64,000 nucleotides of DNA from Cucumis sativus (taxonomy: Eukaryota; Streptophyta; Magnoliopsida; Cucurbitales; Cucurbitaceae), in NCBI RefSeq assembly GCF_000004075.3, contig NC_026655.2, positions 1,550,001-1,614,000 of the forward strand, written 5' to 3'. A program made the translations under genes and the position numbers. The first letter of the stretch is position 1; each line of letters begins with the position of its first letter. The notes under the pieces are model-generated. The model was not told the origin of the DNA, made no database searches, and worked only from the letters and a program-made list of their open reading frames with translations. Below are positions 1-12,531 of the stretch, piece by piece.

Positions 1-561
1 TTTAGCCACTCTATTCTTCCTCCATTAACAGATTCCTTACCATTTAATGGAGAAACCAAACGCCCTGTTGTTCAATTGGCTAATAACAGTAACGTGCCCT
101 GCTTCTCCATCGCCATGGATTCTCAAACAAAACTTGAACCAATGGCTTCTTCTTACAACAACAACAACAACACCAACACTTCTTTATTCTCTATAATTCC
201 CAATCCAATCGATTCATTTCCAAGAAACCCACATTCAAACTCAATGTATTCACCTCCAAATCAGACCTTCTCCCTTCCTCCTCCAAATCTCCAGTTCACA
301 AACTCCCTTCTTTTACAAGAACAACAATCACTCCTCAGAGCTTTGATTCAAAACGTCAATGGCGGAAACACATTCAAAACAGAAAGAGAAAAAATCAGCA
401 TCTCCCAAGAAACCTGCCTCACCACCGATCTCAACAACGAAATTTCATCTGTTTTCCCAAATCTCGAAATGGGTCGAAGGCCGTTTGGTAATTCTCAACA
501 AGAAGCTCCACCAGGTCCTAATATGCCACCGATCGACCTCGACGGGTTCTGGAATTACTGA
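1..561 (+). CDS. NAC transcription factor, C-terminal part (5' truncated by window)
   Basis: The reading frame is open from base 1 to a TGA at 559-561, so the gene enters from the left; the DNA-binding NAC domain is outside the window. About 186 residues of the transcription-regulatory C-terminus are visible. They include a TDSLPF segment, the NVPCFS block that overlaps a miR164 site in this clade, Asn- and Ser-rich low complexity, and the terminal LDGFWNY motif. From family knowledge, this end belongs to the miR164-regulated NAC group (CUC2, ORE1/ANAC092, ANAC079/080, ANAC100), with the ANAC100/ANAC080 type closest by feel. These proteins are nuclear regulators of organ boundary, senescence or lateral-organ traits. 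The TTG at 76 is not the start. Family assignment is firm; the exact orthologue is inferred. Confidence 0.85.
   Translation, partial: FSHSILPPLTDSLPFNGETKRPVVQLANNSNVPCFSIAMDSQTKLEPMASSYNNNNNTNTSLFSIIPNPIDSFPRNPHSNSMYSPPNQTFSLPPPNLQFTNSLLLQEQQSLLRALIQNVNGGNTFKTEREKISISQETCLTTDLNNEISSVFPNLEMGRRPFGNSQQEAPPGPNMPPIDLDGFWNY
89..109 (+). promoter_or_regulatory. miR164 target site within the NAC coding sequence
   Basis: Bases 92-109 (ACGTGCCCTGCTTCTCCA) are exactly complementary to nucleotides 1-18 of miR164 as I recall it (UGGAGAAGCAGG...). Only the three positions pairing with the miRNA 3' end (89-91) mismatch. The site lies in frame within the NVPCFS codons, where it sits in known miR164-regulated NAC genes. 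Cleavage would be expected opposite miRNA positions 10-11, near 99-100. Post-transcriptional silencing is inferred from complementarity and clade. Confidence 0.9.
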
Positions 562-2941
562 AGTTAGCAGATGAAGAAGCTGAAGAATTAAAAATATATA
601 TACATATATACACATATAATAAATGGGAATTTTGGGATTTGGTTTAGTTATAGAATGTGGGTGTTTATCTGTCTAGATTATCAAAGAATGAAAAAGAAAA
701 AAGTGTGGAAACTAAGGTGAATTAATATTACAATTGTATGGCGAATGAAGGGAAGAGAGAAGAAATGGAAGGTGGGGTTGGTTTTGTTTTGTGTTGAAAT
801 TATGATTGGAGATGAAGACTGAAAGAATAGGATTCAGTCGGTGGATAACTAATCTACTCTTTGTTTAATAATATTTCTTTCTGTCCTTTGGGATTTGGCT
901 CTTACTTCACCCACACCCCACCATTCTCTTAATTTTAATTTACATTGAGAATCGAATTAAATGTAATTTGTTCAAATGATAGGAACATGAAATTGTTTGT
1001 ATACTGATTTTTAAAACTATTGATCTTCAAACCTCGGCTATTCCGTTGCAGATTCGGATGATTGGATTTTGTGTTTAAATTAAGGGATAAAGAAGAAGAA
1101 GAAGAAGAATGAGACGTGAAGAAGATGTAGAAATGGTAGAGAGGGGATGAAAATAATGCAGTGTCCATCTACGATTATTATTATTATTATTTGGTTGTGG
1201 TTTTCTCAATTTGAAAAATTAGGGTTTAGATTAGAAATTTTTCCATTTTTAATTATTGTCTTGACCTCATTCACATAATTGGGAGAATTAGAGTCGGCTT
1301 GGAGAATTCATATCATTTATTTTTAATGTAATTAAACACATTGGATATTGATGGATTCCTTAATTTAAGGTTACATACGCTTAATAGCGTAATTAATTGG
1401 TATTCGTTTTAATTAAATACGGATACATTCTATTACACAACTTGTTTTAGTTTTTCTAAAAAAATTATGAAAATATTCACTAATATAGTAAACTATTTGT
1501 ATACATCGACATAAACTAATAATTTGATTATTATAATCAGCGACAATAAAAAAGAGATATTTTTAAATATAGTAAAAAAGTTAATAATCTTTTATCATTT
1601 GTCACGGTGATAGAGCATATCCATGTCAATTATTATAAATAAAATTCAAAATTTTGTAAATATTTTATTAAATTTATATTTTCTTTTTTGATAATTCACC
1701 CACATAATATGTATTTTTAAATAATAAGAAATATATATAGATTTTTTTGTTCATTGAGTTTTTATCTACTCTGTTAGAGTTTAATATTTTACATTTTTAC
1801 GATGTTTTAAATTTGATTTTAATTGAGTTTTTATGTTTTATTTTATCGTTCTAGGGTTTTGAACTTTGTTTTGTTTCAAATTTTACATTTTTAACTTTAA
1901 TTTTTGTTATTAAATATTCATTTTCGGGCTGTTTATGTTTTACTTAAATTTAAATAATATGATATAAAATTTTAATTTAGATTTTATATTAATTATTTAC
2001 TGTTTGGTGATGGTAACAAATACCTTTTGAAATTTCTAATAACCTAACTAAATATAATTCTAAAATTATAACATCTAAAAAATTATGGACTAAAAGCATA
2101 TATCCATGAAAAATATTGCTAACCCTCTTCTTCTTCTTCTTCTTTTTTTAATCAAATATAGCATAGTTTTACATCACACTTTGAGTATATATGAATTGTG
2201 GTAGTCACGTACAAAATCTTAGACTTTGGATTATATTTGAGGACACATACATTTATATGAGTAATTGGCACAGTATTTAGGCACATGGCCTAAAGAAACT
2301 TTAATTAGAATCAAGAGGATCAAGTAATTTGTTTCATGTCCCATCTAATAAATAAAATATCTAAAGACAAATATAATTTTTTTTAAAAAAAATCTTCTTG
2401 TTTTTAGGTCATTTTAAAGCATAAATATCAAACCCTTTCAAAATCTCATTAAATTGACTTCAATTAACCAATGGTTGATGTTTGTTACTATTTTTTTCCC
2501 ACAATATTAATTGATGACATCTAATTTGATTATTTAATGAGATCTTTGGTTTACTAAATTAAATGTTGAATAGTTTAGAGAGGTTTCAACACACATGGTA
2601 TAAGAGATTCAAATATAGTAAATCGTTTAGATATTATTAACTTGATTGTTGTAATACAATAATTTCTATGGTTCGATTTGGTTTCATCAATGCATAGTTT
2701 TCATCAATTTGTGGTTACTTTGAACTCAAATTCAAACTATATGTATAAATTAATCTTTGAATCCAATGGACAGCAGAAGAACACGATTGGAAATCAAATA
2801 CTTTATTTGATTGTTTATTAAAATTATTTAAGAAACCAACTATACATACCTTTAAATATAATATTTTTCATTCACTTGTTAAATTATTAATTTAATATAA
2901 GCCTATTTAGCCTTTTTTTTATATTATGGATTACGATTACA
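562..2941. other. Intergenic, AT-rich; NAC 3' UTR at the left end
   Basis: The first few hundred bases are presumably the NAC 3' UTR (AT-rich, with ATATAC runs just after the stop). A (GAA)n run lies at 1091-1109 and a CTT-rich run near 2127-2147. The rest is AT-rich sequence with short stop-interrupted frames. I see no gene, conserved protein fragment or RNA gene here. Confidence 0.6.
1091..1109. repeat. (GAA)n microsatellite
   Basis: About six perfect GAA units lie in non-coding sequence downstream of the NAC gene. The short minus-strand frame across it (935-1168) is a low-complexity Ser-rich shadow. Confidence 0.8.
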
Positions 2942-2944
2942 TCC

Positions 2945-3326
2945 CGCTACTACAAAAACAAACTCTCGTTTCACATCTTTTAACCATCGCCAAAACTAGC
3001 ATCAAGATGAAGTCGAAGCTCTTGACAGTTAATAAACGTCAAAAATACTAAACGTTTGATGTTTTATAAACCTCGAATATACAATTGTTCGTGACAGTTA
3101 AAAACCGTCAAGAATATGAAAGTTTACGATATTTAAAAAACGTCAAGAATGTACTTGTATATTTATGATGTTTTAAAAACGTCGTCAAGAGTGTACTTTC
3201 TTTACAATATTTTAAAAATTGTTGACGTTTTATCATTGAAATCGTCCATTTTTTTTATGTCTTTTTTTTTAAAACTTCAAGTAAATAAAATCACAAAAGT
3301 CAAGAGAGTCCATTTTTCTAGTAATG
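2945..3326. mobile_element. Miniature non-autonomous CACTA-type element (382 bp)
   Basis: The left end reads CGCTACTACAAAAAC and the right end, reverse-complemented, reads CATTACTAGAAAAAT. Both are one-base variants of a CACTACTA(C/G)AAAAA CACTA terminus. The inverted repeat continues imperfectly for about 23 bp, sharing ACTCTC. The 3-bp sequence TCC flanks both ends (2942-2944 and 3327-3329), matching the 3-bp target duplication of CACTA elements. The interior carries several degenerate copies of a TTAAAAAACGTCAAGAATGTAC-like unit, cut here to its core AAAACGTCAAGA, with partial palindromes, as expected of sub-terminal transposase-binding repeats. No transposase is encoded, so movement would need a related autonomous element. 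Confidence 0.8.
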
Positions 3327-3329
3327 TCC

Positions 3330-5200
3330 GTACATCTTACTAAATTGTTCAATCATTATCTGTAATGTGATAAAAGCACTTCTTATATCCTCTTTTAACT
3401 GTTTTTTTTTTAACGTGTAATGAGGCTAGCTCGAAGATGCATAAACATGGGTATAGCGTTCCTTTTGATTTTTTTTTTTTTTTTTACTATAATCTTGGAT
3501 AGAGATAGTGTAAAGTAACAAAGACTCTTAATCCTCCATAATTTTACGATGCGTATATACGTAAAATTGCTTTATCATTAGATAAATTCTTACTACAAAG
3601 TTGGTAACCCTAAATTAACTTTATAAAAATAATTTTCTAATGCTATATCCTACATCACTTAATTAAGAAAAATAATTATATTTAATATTATTTAAAAATG
3701 AATTGAGAAATGGTTGAATTAAATAAAAACAAAAAGATTCATAAAACAAACTAAAAATAGTTAGAAAAAATTAGAAGCAAAACCACATAAAAAGTTTTGC
3801 AATGTTTCTAATATTATTCCTCTTTTTTCCCTATTTTAAGTTTGGCAAAATGCCATGTTGTATGTGGAAACACCCTTTACTAAATAAAGGAGTTTACAAA
3901 GTATTTCTCTCTCCCACTCCCCACTTCTCACTTTTCTTCAAATTTGATCAATTTTTAAAATCTTTTTCTTTGCTTTTTGTGGATTTCTTTTATTTATTTT
4001 TTAAATTCAATCTAATAATACATGCACACATTTATTCATTCAATTTCAATTTCTAATAGTATGAAAATATAGTACACATATATATTTCTTTTTCAAGGTG
4101 AAAGATATTATGTTTCTCACGTTTATTGTTAAATATGATGGTTATAGATCTCTTACTTTATATGAAAACTAATTCAAACACAACATGGATGATGAAATAT
4201 GGAATTATTTTTCTTTTTTTAAAAAAAATAAAAAATTAAGAGCATGGAATTATATTTAAAATATCTACTATAATGTAATGTTCAAAATCAATATAATTTA
4301 TTGATTATATGTATATGCTTTTGTAAATGTTTGAAAAAATACAATTATCTTTAGCTTTAGCTTTTCATAAAATAATGAAGTGATATATATGCATAAATTA
4401 ATGTTTGGTTATTTTAAAGTGACATAAACAAAATAATTACATTTTAAAGTATTCGAGATGTATAACTTTAATTTTTAATATGAAATAATGTATGTTGTAT
4501 ACCAATTAAATATTTTGTCTCATGTTATATTCAATATATCCTAATTTTAGATTCAATTTTCATACTACAAATAAAAATGTTTACTAAACCATACAAAACA
4601 TATAAATATATCCTTTATCTTTAATGATGCATCATATAAAAGAATTATTCATTATAGTATCAATAATTAATTAACGTGTAGACACACATATATATGTTCA
4701 TAGTTGCCTTAGGTAAGGTTTAAAACCTATGAGCGGACTCAAGGCCTATGAAAAATTAGGTTGTCCTTCATATTTTCATGTTATGAAACTTAAAAAAATT
4801 TACTATATGTGAAAGTTAATTTTAAAATCACAAAACTAATCGGATATAGTTGATGTTACACTTCAAATTTGGAATGTTTGGTTTGATTAGTAATTTTACA
4901 TTATTATTATTATTGTTATTGTTGTTTTTAGAAAGAGATCTCATTGTACTATATTATATTATATATACATATAATATATAAAGTATAATTTATTATAGTA
5001 CATTTCATAAGAATGAATAACAATTAATAAATATAAATAATTTTCAACGTTCACACTAAACTTTGAAAACATAATAAGTAAATTATAAATTATGAAATTC
5101 TTAAACAAAATCATCATTAAAATTCATAGGTGGATAAATACTTTTAGAAAATCTATATATGAAAGAAATTTAACACGAGTTAAATTTTTTATTATTTATA
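3330..5200. other. Intergenic AT-rich sequence, no gene seen
   Basis: This stretch holds homopolymer T runs (for example near 3470-3485), AT-rich low complexity and short accidental ORFs (3802-4056). The predicted peptides are Phe/Leu-rich with no recognisable domain. No structured repeat stands out. Confidence 0.6.
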
Positions 5201-5269
5201 TTAATTGAGACGAGTAACATATGGGTATATCAAATTCATCACTTTCAGAAAGTGCATGGGCATTTCAAC

Positions 5270-5760
5270 AATTTACAAAGGCGCAGCCATAGCAGCAAGC
5301 AGCAGCAGCCATGCCCCCAACGCCCCAATGCCTCAACGAACCAACGGCGGAGCGTCATCGACGGACGTCGGGGTCCACCACTACCTGATAATATGACGGG
5401 ATTTTTGTCCATTTACGATTACGCCCCCCTTCCTCTAACGGTCGACACGCAATCAGCGGGGCCCGCATTTCTTTTCACCCGCCATTCTCCAATTGGACGT
5501 GGAAGGTTCACGTCGTTGCTGCTGCTGCCGTCACCACCATATAATAGCCGTCAAAACAACGTCGTTTTTCTCCCCACCCCCTCCCTCTCTCTGCCCTAAC
5601 CAGCCACGTCACCGCGTTTTTCTTTACGTGGGTCCCCCTTTTTCCAGCTGTCTTTTTCTTGTGAAAATGAAAAAAGAAAAAGTCTTCTCTTCCACACTCT
5701 TACTGTTTAGTAATGTTAATTTCCATTTTTCTTCCATTACGTGGTGGGTTTTTCAATCAT
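5270..5760. promoter_or_regulatory. GC-rich, ACGT-core-rich island of unknown role
   Basis: A sharply GC-richer block lies inside the AT-rich desert. It has repeated ACGT cores of the bZIP/G-box or ABRE kind: GGACGTCG near 5363, GGACGTGG near 5495, TTCACGTCG near 5507, CAACGTCGTTTT near 5558, CCACGTCACCGCG near 5604, TTACGTGGGTCC near 5624 and TTACGTGGTGGG near 5736. It also has GCAGCA and CTGCTG runs. Such clusters are typical of plant promoters, yet no coding exon is recognisable within several kilobases on either strand. Short ORFs here (5205-5396, 5252-5599, 5493-5768) overlap in all three frames and show no domain. It could be an orphan promoter, a non-coding RNA start, an enhancer or the remains of a lost gene. 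Function is not established. Confidence 0.4.
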
Positions 5761-5770
5761 TGCCCTAATT

Positions 5771-8700
5771 AAGCTCTAAATATCATTAATTACATTCTAA
5801 TTACCTCCAACTATTTTAAATATTCATTCGTGTTATATATCTAGTTAGAGCGATCATCCATTGATCCGAGTCAGTTTAATAAATATTCAAACCAACTTCA
5901 TCCAATAGTAAAAGATGGATTGATTTTCAACTTTTCAAAACCGATTTCGATTTAGTCGGTCTACCATGATCATTCATTGAATGTATTGGTAATCTACAAG
6001 ATCCATTGCTATAATTATTATTCTAAAAATGAATTATAAATTACTCGTTTATTAATTAATAATGCATTTAAAAACAATTATATATATATATATTTATTAA
6101 TACATATGTAAAATTGAAATATTGGCAATTGATATCAAGATTTTAAACATCAATATCATATGTTACAAAAGTTTAAACTTTACATCACCTTCAAACCTAA
6201 TCTTCAATCAAAGTACCTAACATAAAAAGATCTCGTCAACCAAAATTTAATTAAAGTATATGCTAAGATCAAAAGATAAAAAGTTTGCATCCTTTTATAC
6301 CTTGTATTTTTGCATTGTACCAAAAAAGTTAGGTGTATAAAACCATATATATATTAACATCTTGTATCAAATTAAAAATCAAATCCTATTTGGTGAACTA
6401 AAAAATATAATAGTATTATTGTATGTGTGATTTTTCAATTTTAATATCCCGTAAATTCATTAGTAATGCATGAATTTAGAAATTTATAAGTTTTTATTTG
6501 ATGATGGAACGGTGTCAAAAGATTAGATAGTTTACATATTCATAGAGCTTAGTAATGACAATATTCTTCCACTAACAACTCGACAATACTAACTTTAGGT
6601 TAAATAAAACCATATATTGTTAATTATAACACAATTAATTTGCTTAAACAATTATTTTTTCAGCATAATATATGCATTTATACACATATTTTAGCGTAAC
6701 ATCGTTGGAATGTGATTAATTATAACCCTTTGAGTTAACACACAAAACAAAATGTTTCACTAGTAATTAAGTTGTGTTGATCAAATTGACCATTTATAGA
6801 TATTTTTGTACGTTGGACACATACTATAATCTTCTCATTGGTATATATGGTACGATAAAGTTTTTATGTCAAATGGGGACAATATTAACATTATATTATT
6901 CGAATACATGGAGGTTGTAATTTTATCGTACTTATTAATTCAACATCAAACCATGCTCTAAATTTAAAAGTTGGTTTGAATAGACTAATTGCGTTGTACA
7001 AAATCATGCTACGTGTTTACGAGCAACAAATATGCAAACTCAATTTTAGATATTGTCTCGTACAATACTTTGTTCGAGGAAAGACTTAAATTGGTAGCCG
7101 TAAAATAAAAGGTAATCGTATACTATTAATTAACTCAATTAAGGAATGTAGGGAGCTAAGTAATTAACGAGGAATTAGGTCAAGATTAGTGAATAGTAAC
7201 ATAAATATGTATGCATCTTATTATATATATATTTAAGTGAAGGACAAATGTGTGGTAATTAATAATGAAAGGTGATAAACTTTTGATGGATGGCAACATA
7301 TGAAAAGGCAAGTCATCCTTGTGAAGCCCCACAGACGTATTCAACTTCTTTAAGCAATCAACCTCTCTCATTCTCTCCTAAACCTTTTCTTCTTCAACTT
7401 TAATTCATTTATATTCGTCTTGTCATGATTGGCTTTCAAGTTATTTTGGCATTTCATGTGTTATGTGAATTTCTTAACTTTCTTACACTTCAAAATTCAA
7501 ACTGACAATCATGATTTCAAAAAACAGCAATTTTAGTTGGTACTTTGTATCTTGGACCTTACTGTTTAATTTGACAGTGAAGTCAAAGGATGAATGCTCG
7601 ACTCCATGAGGTATACTTTAATTCAGTTAGGAGATCAGAAATCAAGATGAAGATAATATGTTTTTCATAATTGCGATGACGGAAAGGAGTTGTTGGTGGT
7701 CGAAGATGAGGGTTCGAGAGCACCAGATGAAGGAGGTTGAAGAGTGGATAGTGATGATTGATGGAAGATTAATAATTCTCAACTGATACTATATCAGAGG
7801 AAAGAGTAAATAAACCCTTATCTTTGTTTTATTAATGATATGAACGAGGGCATACAAATAGTCAACTAATACAACGATCTTTAAGAAAATTATTATATTA
7901 TAAATATTAAAATTGTAATTTCCTTTATAGAATACATCAATGGTAGAGATCGATATATATACTTCCATGATTGTCGTGAAGATATATTTTAAATTTTAAA
8001 TTTTATTATGAGAATTTTAGGTCGAGAAAAACGAATAAATACGGCAGAGAGGTAAACATGCATGAATTAAACAAATCTTCCAATCAACCTTATCCTTTTA
8101 ATTTACTTGTTCAACCAATCTTCCCCCTTTTTCCACTCTAAAATGTTATAATGTGGAGTAGGATAGTAATGCAATAAAAACTTTGGTTTTTGATTATTGT
8201 TCAATCATTTTCCATTTAAAGAAATTTAAATCAAGTACTTAATCACCAAACATTTTGTCTAATTTCATATATAAATCCAAAACTTTGTCCTATCCCCACA
8301 TTGCCTTCATTTTCATTGTTTTAACATATATATGTATATTAGGGTATTGTGTTATTATTATTGGTCAAATGTTCTTAGCTCAAAATTTAATTATATATCC
8401 ACAATTAAATCCAACCCACTTGCCTTTTTTATACAATATAATTAAAAACATGTAAATGTATTGTGTTTAATATAGTTTAAGTTTGATTTAGCCTCATGTT
8501 TAATTTTAACTCTATCATATATATTTATAATCATTTTAACATGAAATGATAATTGCGTAGCTATTTTGTTTAAATACATCACGTATGGTAATGGTATGGA
8601 ATGAAAGGCTAATCCATCGCTGTAGTTTTGAACATATCCATACATTATTAACACTTCTTTATTCATTAAATTATAAGTTTATTAGATTCTCATTTTGATA

Positions 8701-11700
8701 GTGTTGTTATCAAATTATTTTTGTACGTTATACGTATATTTTTTTTAAAAAATTTATGGCGTAAGAAAGTGAAAAATGGACATAGATTAAGTGCGACCTA
8801 GAGTATTAGTTAATTATACCTATGTTTTTATTTTTATCAAATTCGATAAATTTAATGTCAAAATGTTTATGATAATTAACACGTATTTTATCATTAGATG
8901 ATTTAAAGTAGGGGTGAGCATTGACATTCGAAAAGCCGAATGAATCAACACATGATGGTTGGTTTTATTAAAAATATGGTCGGTGGTTTAAGTTTAATTA
9001 AAATGTTTTAAAAAACCAACCCGCTAAACATTGTTGTCGGTTTCTCTTCGTATAAATCGACTTGGTTGATTTTTGGCCTCGGGTTTTGTTCAAAATCGAC
9101 CATGTTCGATTAATGATTGTTTCGAATTTAAAAGTAATACTAGATTGAAAATGTGAATAAAAGTTTAACGAAATGAACAATAAATGTGAATAATAATTTT
9201 AAATTTAAATATTTGATATATTTAAGTTTAAATTATAAATAGTCTATAAAACTATAGCTCTATTTACTGACTATTTCGTTTTATTATTTTGTCTTTAAAA
9301 GCTAAACTTAGGTATTATTTATATTTTAGAAATTATTTGTATTTTTTTTAAGCACAATAGTTAATTTTTTAGAAAAATTATAATCAATTATAAAAGTTTT
9401 TTTTCTTTTTACATTTCAAATTTTGGTTAGTTTTTTAAATGGTTGATCAAAATTTAAAAATAATAAACAAAACATAGTTCCCAAATGAGAAGGACTGATT
9501 TGATGATTTAATTTAGTGATTAAACAGTAGGTTAGGGGTGAATCCACTTAATTATACTTCATGTACATGCACATAACAATAAAGAAGTGGAGATTGAAAT
9601 TCCAAAAACCACTTTCGAAATCACTTTACAACAAATGATTATGTCCACGAATTAATGATTTCCAAAAAAATATATATTGGAAATAATCTTTAAAAATTAG
9701 ACCTTCAAATTTATTCAAATTAACTTACATAATTATAGAAATTTTTACTAATTAAATAAATTTAAATATTTTTGCAATTTTCTCTAACTTTAAATAGTCC
9801 CATTTATCCGTTTTTGTATTTACAAACTCAGTCGAAAATAATTTGGCTGAGGTTTGTTTTAAATTCGTATCAATTTTTTCTCTATAGCTTAGGATCTCGT
9901 CAAAATAAAATGTCACTTTTTTATCTAAAAAATTATTAGAAATTGATAAAATATTTACCCATAACAAAAATTTATAATTATTTATAACAATTTAGCCTTT
10001 TGTAATTTATAACTTTTTGATTTTATCCTTAGGCCTTAATATAATTTTAGACTAAGGAGTGATTTTTGTTGTATTTGTATAAAGTATAATTGCATTAGGT
10101 GTCAAATGTCAATTGTTGTGGATTCTCCCATCTTCATCAAAATCTTGTTTTATTAATTAAAAAAAGAAAATTCTTGTTTTATTAATCTAAAACATAATTA
10201 ATATTCTAATTAAGAAATCTTCAACCTTCTTTCATTCATTTTTGTCCTCATAAAAGGCAGAAGACAAACCCTATAAAGTCTTCATAAGTTTTGTTAATTA
10301 ATTTCTATGTCCAAACTTTTCTTCAATATTAAATTTAATCTCAAAGTTTTAGATTTTTATTTTTAAAAAATGAATATCTAAAATATAAGACGACACCTGT
10401 CTAATAACACCCTTGTTTTTAATTTGTTATCCAAACTAAAAACTCAAACAATTATATAGATTTACACAACTCAAATTTCTTGCTCTTTTTGCTATACAGT
10501 CGATCACATAAATAGTCATTTCTCTATCGATCTCTACACAAAATTAAATATGTGATTTGAATTGGTTTGAAAAATGAAGTGTGATGTGTATGAAGTAGAC
10601 TTTGACTTGGTATTCAAACAAGGAACCATATGATCTTCATTCACATTATTCTTACCCACTGTCAACCACTAAGCCTATAATAATTAATCAAAATAATTCT
10701 ATTCTATGTCAAAGGAGTAACAGTACTATATGTGTGTGATATACTTAATAAATAATAACTCATTTCTAAATCATTAAGATCAACAAGAGTTTGGTATTTG
10801 GAGGCAAAATAAAACATTTGGAATAATATATACATTTTTGTTTTGTCGTGTTGCTTTTTATTTATTTACTATTTTAAATTACCTGACAACGTGTCTTTAC
10901 TTCGAAGTGGACGATTCTTGAGTAAGGGCATTATGACGAAAAGAATAGTGTGTTACTCTCTATGAGGTTGTGGTCGTTGTCTTGTATTGCAACACATCTT
11001 TGGATTTTTTCTTCGTTGAATTCCAGCTTGTTCAGAGAGAGTCTTGTTATTGGAGAGTGTCTAAATTGTTTTATTTTTAAGTGTGTTTCAAACGAGAGAT
11101 GAAAAGAGTGATCATGCAATAACGAGAAGAAGTCTCAAGTTAGAGGGGCTTAGACTCTTTGTTTAGGAGTAAATTGTTTAGAGTTTTTGTAGCTATCTAA
11201 TATATAAGTATTTCGTTGTAAGAATTGAGCTGTTTTAAGTGATCTTTTTTTTCATTGGATATATTGTTCCTCTAATATAGTCGTGATTGCAACGAATTTG
11301 GTAGATAATATTTTTGTTATTCTCACAATTTAGTTTATTGTCTTTTTAGGTTTTTTTTTTGTAACATTATGTTTGACTTATGTGTAGTTCTATATATTAA
11401 ATTCACCTAAAATTTAAAAATGATTTTTGTTTGGACTAGTTGATCTCTTGAAATGTTTTGAGGAGCAACAATTGATTGGATAACACATCGTTTTAATACG
11501 AGACATGAAAGTTGACGAAGTTTGAAAGAAAGACGATCTCACCTTATAAAATAAACAGTAAGCCAAGCCCTCGAGCAATTCTCGTGGGTTTAAAATGAAG
11601 TATATAATATCAACTCAAGTACAACGTGAGGAAACATAATTCGAAAAAAGCTAGAGTTTGGAATTTATAAAGGTCATTGCCCTAAAATTCAAGGTTTGCC

Positions 11701-12250
11701 TCGATTTTTTTATTCACTTATTATCATCTCAAATTCATTTTAGTGTAATAGTGTACTGTCGAATTCTCAAGAAGCCTTTAACTTACGTGATAATAATGTA
11801 ATGATAAAATATAGATTTTTAACGAAATTGTCAAGAAGAACATAACTCAACTTACATATATATGTTAAGAACCAAAAGATTCGTAATTCAAATCCTCTAC
11901 TAATTATTTGTCAATTTTTTTATTAAATAGAAACATGAAGATTTTCGGTATTACATTCAAGTTGGCCGTTATATTACGAGGAGGGAAAATTGAACTTCAC
12001 ATCTCAAATGTTATTATTTTTTTTTTTTGGATAACTGCAAATATTGTAATTAGATTCAGAACATTAACATATAAAATAACATTTTAAAAAAAATTACAAA
12101 TATAACAAAATTTATTAAAGTCTATTATTATGAATAGACCATGTTATAAATATTGTCACGAAAAGATCATAAAAGTCTGTCACTCATAAACCATACAATT
12201 CTAATAAAAGTTTATGACCCTTTATTGAGAAAACTTTACTATATACATTT
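5771..12250. other. Long intergenic AT-rich region, no gene seen
   Basis: About 6.5 kb without a supportable exon. Visible items are AT dinucleotide runs (around 6081-6093 and 7224-7233), a hAT-terminus-like string AGGGGTGAGCA at 8910-8920, and scattered poly-A/T. Frames at 7186-7371, 8255-8455, 8442-8666, 9752-9967 and 10931-11119 are short, low complexity and unlike any protein I know. Confidence 0.55.
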
Positions 12251-12300
12251 ACAATTTAAAAAAAATGTTTGCTACCCATTGCCATTAGTTCTTTTTTGAT

Positions 12301-12318
12301 TGGGCCGTCCTCAGCCCA
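12301..12318. promoter_or_regulatory. Site II-like TGGGCC/TGGGCT pair upstream of the J-protein gene
   Basis: TGGGCC at 12301-12306 and AGCCCA (TGGGCT on the other strand) at 12313-12318 lie about 215-230 bp before the start codon. Paired TGGGCY elements are TCP-bound 'site II' motifs found in promoters of broadly expressed plant genes. Motif presence is observed; function is inferred. Confidence 0.45.
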
Positions 12319-12531
12319 ATCGACTATTGGGATTTCCGAACTACATTTCATTTGCAAATACGCCCAAGAGAGGATCGTCATTTTCACTGCTCCCGCCTTG
12401 TACGTACAAAAGCGCGCTTCCGATTGCCGTAACAGCTTCAGTCTTGCTGTTCCGGCGACATAATCCGGTGAAAGCTTATTCGTTATCGCCTCCTTAGTTG
12501 CTCCCGAGCTTCTGTAGGTTGAATTTCGTGA

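Noticed and set aside
5252-5599. 115-codon ORF in the GC-rich island
   Set aside because: Overlapping frames of similar length exist in all three phases and none shows a domain, so the openness is explained by base composition.
10900-11340. Possible LTR fragment (TCTAATATAGTCGTGATTGC and neighbouring text)
   Set aside because: No paired LTR, primer-binding site, polypurine tract or pol fragment could be found, so similarity is impression only.
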